From Dehalococcoidia bacterium (GTDB lineage Bacteria > Chloroflexota > Dehalococcoidia > Dehalococcoidales > BS750m-G39): DNA of 9,407 bases. The notes beneath the pieces are model-generated. The model was given only the letters and a program-made list of their open reading frames with translations, was not told where the DNA came from and ran no database searches. The number at the start of each line of letters is the position of its first letter. Positions within the stretch are counted from its first letter, which is position 1. This document shows, piece after piece, positions 6,282 to 9,407 of the stretch. The translations under genes were made by a program, and so were the position numbers. The stretch is taken from assembly GCA_004375675.1 (NCBI GenBank), contig SOKR01000132.1, positions 1 through 9,407 of the forward strand, given 5' to 3'.

Positions 6282-6557
6282 ATGTCTATCAATGACGCTA
6301 GTTTCAGGAAGAACAACCCGGAGGCGGTTGCTTCGCTTATGGAGTTTCTCCACCCCAATTTCCATATCGCCTATACGCTGGACGACCTGAGGGAAGTGCT
6401 TGCCGCCAGGGGTGTCAAGGTTTCCGCCGACGTGCTGGAGAGCCTGCTCGGTTCCCTGGAGTACGGGGGCAGAATCATATCCAAAACGGCGGACGGAGTG
6501 ACCCACTATCAGTATCGCAAGATACGGGGTTTTATGCCGACGAAGAAATTTAAGTAG
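6282..6557 (+). CDS. Unrecognised 91-aa protein between atpG and atpD
   Basis: I do not recognise this gene. The protein is soluble, with no membrane helix. Predicted helices lie at about 13-23, 33-43 (TLDDLREVLAARG) and 48-60 (SADVLESLLGSLEYGG), then a probable beta-hairpin (63-79, RIISKTADGVTHYQYRK) and a basic tail. Three helices plus a hairpin resembles a small winged-helix fold, by eye only. ATG start with AAGGAGGAG (6266-6274) 7 nt upstream, 20 nt after atpG and 9 nt before atpD, so it is surely co-transcribed and well translated. Inserting a gene between gamma and beta is unusual. Possible roles are an F1 assembly factor, an inhibitor of the enzyme or an autoregulator; none is shown by sequence. 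Confidence 0.85.
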   Translation: MSINDASFRKNNPEAVASLMEFLHPNFHIAYTLDDLREVLAARGVKVSADVLESLLGSLEYGGRIISKTADGVTHYQYRKIRGFMPTKKFK

Positions 6558-6566
6558 GGGGCAACT

Positions 6567-7967
6567 ATGGCCAAGGGAAAAGTAGCCCAGGTAATAGGCA
6601 CGGTAGTCGATATCGAGTTTCCCCCTGACGAGCTGCCGGCTCTTTTTAACGCTATAGAGGTTACCACCAGCGGGCAGAAGCTCGTCCTGGAAGCCCAGGA
6701 GCACGTGGGTAATAACTGGGTGCGCTGCCTGGCGCTGTCTTCCACCGACGGGCTGGAGCGGGGGGCGGAGGCGGTGGATACCGGCGCCGCCCTTAGCGTG
6801 CCGGTGGGGAAGGAGACGCTGGGGCGGCTGTTTAACGTTATGGGTGAGGCCATAGATGAGCTGGGCGCGGTCAAGACCAAGGATAGGTGGCCGGTGCACC
6901 GCAAGCCGCCTTCGCTGGAGGAGCAGGAGACCACTACCCAGATGCTGGAGACGGGATTGAAGGTTATCGACCTGGTTTCCCCCTTTACCAGGGGGGGTAA
7001 GGTGGGCGCCTACGGCGGCGCTGGTGTGGGTAAGACGGTTATCATCCAGGAGCTTATCCGCAATATCGCCACCGAGCACGGCGGCAACTCCGTTTTTACC
7101 GGTATCGGCGAACGTTCCCGCGAGGGCAACGACCTCTGGGAGGAGATGAAGGAGTCCGGAGTAATCGCCAAGACGGTGATGGTCTTCGGGCAGATGAACG
7201 AGCCCCCCGGCGTCCGCCTTCGTGTTGGACTTACCGGGCTGACCATGGCCGAATATTTCCGCGACGAAGAAGGGCAGGACGTACTGCTCTTTATCGATAA
7301 CATCTACCGCTATACCCTGGCCGGCATGGAGGTATCGGCGCTTCTGGGGAGGATGCCTTCGGCGGTGGGCTACCAGCCGACGCTGGCTACCGAGGTCGGC
7401 GAGCTGGAGGAAAGGATTACCTCGACCAAGAAGGGCTCAATCACCTCATTCCAGGCGATCTACGTGCCCGCCGACGACTATACCGACCCGGGCGTAGCCA
7501 CCACCTTTGGCCATCTCGACGGCGTGGTCGCCCTGGAGCGCTCGCTGACCGAGCAGGGTATCTACCCCGCCGTCGACCCGCTGACCTCGACCTCGCGTAT
7601 TCTCGACCCGGCTATTGTCGGGGAGGAGCACTATAACGTGGCGCGGGGGGTGCAGCGGGTTTTGCAGCGTTACAAGGACCTGCAGGATATCATCGCCATC
7701 CTCGGCATCGAGGAACTGGGCGAGGAGGACAAGCTCACCGTGGCGCGCGCCCGCCGCATCCAGAAGTTCTTATCCCAGCCCATGTTCGTCGCCGAGAACT
7801 TTACCGGACGACCGGGTAAGTACGTGCCGATAGCGGAGACGGTGCGCGGCTTTAAGGAAATCCTGGAGGGACAGCACGACACGCTGCCCGAGCAGGCTTT
7901 CTATATGGTAGGCACCATCGATGAGGCGGTGGAGGCGGCCAAGGGTTTGCAGTCAGAGGAGTCTTAG
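6567..7967 (+). CDS. atpD: F1 ATP synthase subunit beta
   Basis: Beta is the catalytic subunit. The 466-aa protein has the Walker A motif GGAGVGKT with K156 (E. coli K155), the catalytic glutamate E182 in GERSREGND (E. coli E181), and the Walker B segment DVLLFIDNIYRY. Then come the VSALLGRMPSAVGYQPTL block, YVPADDYTDP, and the lever IEELGEED, equivalent to DELSEED. The C-terminus PEQAFYMVGTIDEAVEAAK is typical. Minor differences from common sequences (GERS for GERT, DLW for DLY) look conservative. ATG start; AGGGGG lies 5 nt upstream and overlaps the stop of the 91-aa gene, so translation is probably coupled. The epsilon gene begins right after the stop codon. Confidence 0.97.
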   Translation: MAKGKVAQVIGTVVDIEFPPDELPALFNAIEVTTSGQKLVLEAQEHVGNNWVRCLALSSTDGLERGAEAVDTGAALSVPVGKETLGRLFNVMGEAIDELGAVKTKDRWPVHRKPPSLEEQETTTQMLETGLKVIDLVSPFTRGGKVGAYGGAGVGKTVIIQELIRNIATEHGGNSVFTGIGERSREGNDLWEEMKESGVIAKTVMVFGQMNEPPGVRLRVGLTGLTMAEYFRDEEGQDVLLFIDNIYRYTLAGMEVSALLGRMPSAVGYQPTLATEVGELEERITSTKKGSITSFQAIYVPADDYTDPGVATTFGHLDGVVALERSLTEQGIYPAVDPLTSTSRILDPAIVGEEHYNVARGVQRVLQRYKDLQDIIAILGIEELGEEDKLTVARARRIQKFLSQPMFVAENFTGRPGKYVPIAETVRGFKEILEGQHDTLPEQAFYMVGTIDEAVEAAKGLQSEES

Positions 7968-8396
7968 ATGGCTACCACCAGGCTTGATGTTGTTACCGCG
8001 GAGCGAGAGGTCTTTTCCGACGACGTGGACGAGGTCGTGGCTCCGGGGGTCGAGGGTCAGCTGGGCATCCTGCCCCACCACGCCCCGCTGATGACCACGC
8101 TTTTGCCCGGAGAGCTTTTGATTAAGAAGGGTGGGGAGGAGTTTTACCTGGCGATTTCGGGCGGTTTTATCGAGGCGCGCCCCGATAGAATCATCGTCCT
8201 GGCGGATACCGCCGAGAGGGTTGAGGAAATAGATATCGCCCGAGCCGAGGAAGCCAAGCGCCGTGCCGAAGAGAGGCTGGTCGAGGGCATCCCGGGTGTG
8301 GATACGGCCCGAGCCGAGGCGGCGTTGCGCCGTTCCCTGATTCGGCTGCGGGTGGCGGGGAGGCGGCGAAGGAGAAGGCCAACCATCCAGGTCTAG
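7968..8396 (+). CDS. atpC: F1 ATP synthase subunit epsilon
   Basis: Epsilon links gamma to the c-ring and can inhibit ATP hydrolysis. The 142-aa protein has the N-terminal beta-sandwich (about 1-85) with the marker EGQLGILPHHAPLMTTLLPGEL, then ISGGFIEARPDRIIVLADTAE, and a two-helix C-terminal domain (about 88-135) ending in an arginine-rich stretch. ATG directly abuts the atpD stop, and GAGGAG 6 nt upstream lies within the end of atpD, so the two are coupled. It is the last + strand gene. Its TAG overlaps the rimM stop on the other strand within CTAG. Confidence 0.95.
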   Translation: MATTRLDVVTAEREVFSDDVDEVVAPGVEGQLGILPHHAPLMTTLLPGELLIKKGGEEFYLAISGGFIEARPDRIIVLADTAERVEEIDIARAEEAKRRAEERLVEGIPGVDTARAEAALRRSLIRLRVAGRRRRRRPTIQV

Positions 8397-8908
8397 CCGT
8401 TTAAGTCCAATAGTCCTTCAATAGCTTCGATGGTTATCCGCCCGCTTTCAAGGTCAACCGATTTGACCACGTCTTCGATGGCGGGAATGAGAATCTCCCC
8501 TTTTTCACCGCCGACTACGTAGTTGTCGTTGCTGGGGGCGCTTAAAACCCTTATGACCTTGCCCAGACGTTTGCCTTCCGTAGTCCATACCTCAAGGCCG
8601 ATAAGCTGGAAGTGGTAGTACTGCCCTTCGGGGAGAGTCTCTAACTGGCGGTGGTGGATTTCCAGCGTTTTGCCGCGCAGCTTTTCCGCCTGCTCGACGC
8701 TGTCGATGCCTTCCAGCTTGATGATTGCCTTGCCTTTGTGCCAGCTGGTGCCGGCAATGGTCATAGGTTGGCGGTCGACATAGAACTGCGAGCGGGGGGC
8801 GAGGCGGTGGGGGAAATCGGTGATGACTTCTACCTTTAGCTTACCCTCAAGACCCCACGGGGCCAGGACTTGGCCTATGGTGATATATTCCAGCCCGGAC
8901 GGTTTCAC
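8393..8908 (-). CDS. rimM: Ribosome maturation factor RimM
   Basis: RimM helps mature the head of the 30S subunit and binds ribosomal protein S19. The 171-aa protein has the N-terminal RimM barrel (about 8-90) with ITIGQVLAPWGLEGKLKVEV and TDFPHR, and a C-terminal PRC-barrel (about 98-168) with YYHFQLIGLEVWTTEGKRLG and ILIPAIEDVVKSVDLESGRI. Length is normal. I take GTG at 8908 as start; no strong ribosome binding site precedes it, so it may depend on coupling with the KH gene, whose stop lies 12 nt upstream and in the same frame. Its 3' end overlaps atpC by 4 nt in a tail-to-tail arrangement. Confidence 0.93.
   Translation of the reverse strand: MKPSGLEYITIGQVLAPWGLEGKLKVEVITDFPHRLAPRSQFYVDRQPMTIAGTSWHKGKAIIKLEGIDSVEQAEKLRGKTLEIHHRQLETLPEGQYYHFQLIGLEVWTTEGKRLGKVIRVLSAPSNDNYVVGGEKGEILIPAIEDVVKSVDLESGRITIEAIEGLLDLNG
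8483..8505 (+). terminator. Weak candidate terminator for the atp transcript inside rimM
   Basis: GGG (8483-8485) pairs with CCC (8498-8500) and GAG (8489-8491) with CTC (8495-8497). A 3-nt bulge interrupts the left arm, and five T follow directly (8501-8505). It is weak but is the best terminator-like signal I found in the roughly 100 nt after atpC. It would make the atp mRNA antisense to the end of rimM. Confidence 0.25.
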
Positions 8909-8920
8909 TGGCTCTAAAGG

Positions 8921-9407
8921 CTATATGATTTCCAGAGTGGCCCTGGTGCCTGCCTTGGCGGCGATTACTCTGAGCAGGGTGCGCATGGCTTGAGCGACAC
9001 GACCTTGCTTGCCAATAACCCTTCCCTTGTCGTCATCGGCGACCTGAAGTTTGAGCACGGTGCCCTGTTCGTCGGTCTCCAAGGTGACAACTACGTCGTC
9101 AGGCGCATTGACAATGGCTCTGGCGATGTAATCGATCAGGGCTTTCATGCTTTCTGCTTCTTTCGGGCTTGCATAGGTCGACGGGGCTTCCGGTTCTTTC
9201 GGGCTTTCCGGTTCTTCAGGGGCTTCCTGTTCTTCAGGGGCTTCCTGTTCTTCAGGGGCTTCCTGTTCTTCCGGGCTTTCCTTTTCTTCCGGGCTTTCCT
9301 TTTCTTCCAGGCTTTCCTTGTCTTCCAGGCTTTCCTTGTCTTTCAGGTCTTCCTTGTCTTCCAGGCTGTCCTTTTCTTCCAGGTTTTCCTTTTCTTCCAG
9401 GTTGTCT
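8921..9407 (-). CDS. khpA: KhpA-like KH-domain RNA-binding protein with acidic repeat extension, 5'-partial
   Basis: The last 75 residues (from ATG 9148 down to the TAG at 8921) are a KhpA/YlqC-type single KH domain: MKALIDYIARAIVNAPDDVVV, then GRVIGKQGRVAQAMRTLLRVIA with the RNA-binding GxxG loop (GKQG). KhpA proteins bind many RNAs and are commonly encoded with rpsP and rimM, as here. A simple start is ATG 9148, where standalone KhpA begins, but it has only a weak ribosome binding site (AAGAAG about 10 nt upstream). The same frame is open for 86 more codons to the window edge, all in a six-residue acidic repeat that even keeps register through the Met. I therefore give the open frame and treat 9148 as the alternative start. 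It could be an extended KhpA or the 3' end of a fusion, for example with S16. Confidence 0.75.
   Translation of the reverse strand, partial: DNLEEKENLEEKDSLEDKEDLKDKESLEDKESLEEKESPEEKESPEEQEAPEEQEAPEEQEAPEEPESPKEPEAPSTYASPKEAESMKALIDYIARAIVNAPDDVVVTLETDEQGTVLKLQVADDDKGRVIGKQGRVAQAMRTLLRVIAAKAGTRATLEII
9149..9407 (-). repeat. In-frame 18-bp tandem repeats coding an acidic hexapeptide array
   Basis: On the - strand this reads as 14 consecutive six-residue units plus two residues, consensus E-S/A-L/P-E-E-K/Q. Examples are ESLEEK, ESPEEQ, EAPEEQ and ESPKEP. Units at the far end use Leu and Lys, while those near the KH domain use Pro and Gln, a directional drift. Three 18-bp units are identical at the DNA level (9212-9229, 9230-9247, 9248-9265). 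Changes between units are mostly conservative in this frame (Glu/Asp, Lys/Gln), which supports translation in the KH frame. The array runs off the window. Confidence 0.85.

Noticed and set aside
6258..7079. Long - strand open frame (273 codons) opposite the 91-aa gene and atpD
   Set aside because: It is antisense to conserved atpD, with no family resemblance.
9252..9406. Collagen-like Gly-x-Pro reading of the repeat array in another - strand frame
   Set aside because: This frame ends in a TGA at 9252-9254 and unit-to-unit changes are less conservative than in the KH frame, so the acidic frame is the better reading unless a gene from beyond the window ends here.

Overview
The window is bacterial and is dominated by one complete F-type ATP synthase operon on the + strand. 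Gene order and protein style suggest a Chloroflexota relative, probably a Dehalococcoidia-like lineage. The pointers are a long AtpB, a c subunit read as proton-type, a bifunctional-nuclease gene just upstream, and a KH protein/rimM pair converging from the other side. That taxonomic call is an inference from recalled protein style, not a computed placement.

Layout. Bases 1-430 are noncoding: two G/C hairpins (one terminator-like), a G-rich stretch, a short dispersed-repeat-like palindromic element, and a strong sigma70-type promoter (TTGACA, 17 nt, TAAAAT). This promoter drives a bifunctional nuclease (DUF151) family gene (437-997), which is closed by a clear intrinsic terminator (1018-1051). 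A weaker promoter then sits almost on top of the atpI start, so the atp transcript may begin leaderless. The operon runs atpI, atpB, atpE, a 36-codon single-helix ORF, atpF, atpH, atpA, atpG, an unrecognised 91-aa gene, atpD and atpC (1105-8396). The membrane Fo genes come first and the soluble F1 genes after, with tight spacing and good ribosome binding sites throughout.

After atpC the direction changes. rimM and a KhpA-like KH-domain gene lie on the - strand and converge on the operon. The atpC and rimM stop codons share the tetramer CTAG, so there is no intergenic space for a terminator. The KH frame does not begin at its obvious ATG. It stays open to the window edge through at least 14 acidic six-residue repeats, so the protein is either strongly N-terminally extended or fused to the gene upstream, which in many bacteria is rpsP.

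How the genes work together. AtpB, AtpE and AtpF form the proton channel, rotor ring and stator stalk. AtpH, A, G, D and C form the stator cap, catalytic head and central stalk. AtpI probably assists Fo assembly. Two small genes with no recognised identity are embedded in the operon, one hydrophobic and next to the c-subunit gene, the other soluble and between gamma and beta. They are the most interesting candidates for lineage-specific ATP synthase partners, together with the repeat-extended KH protein.
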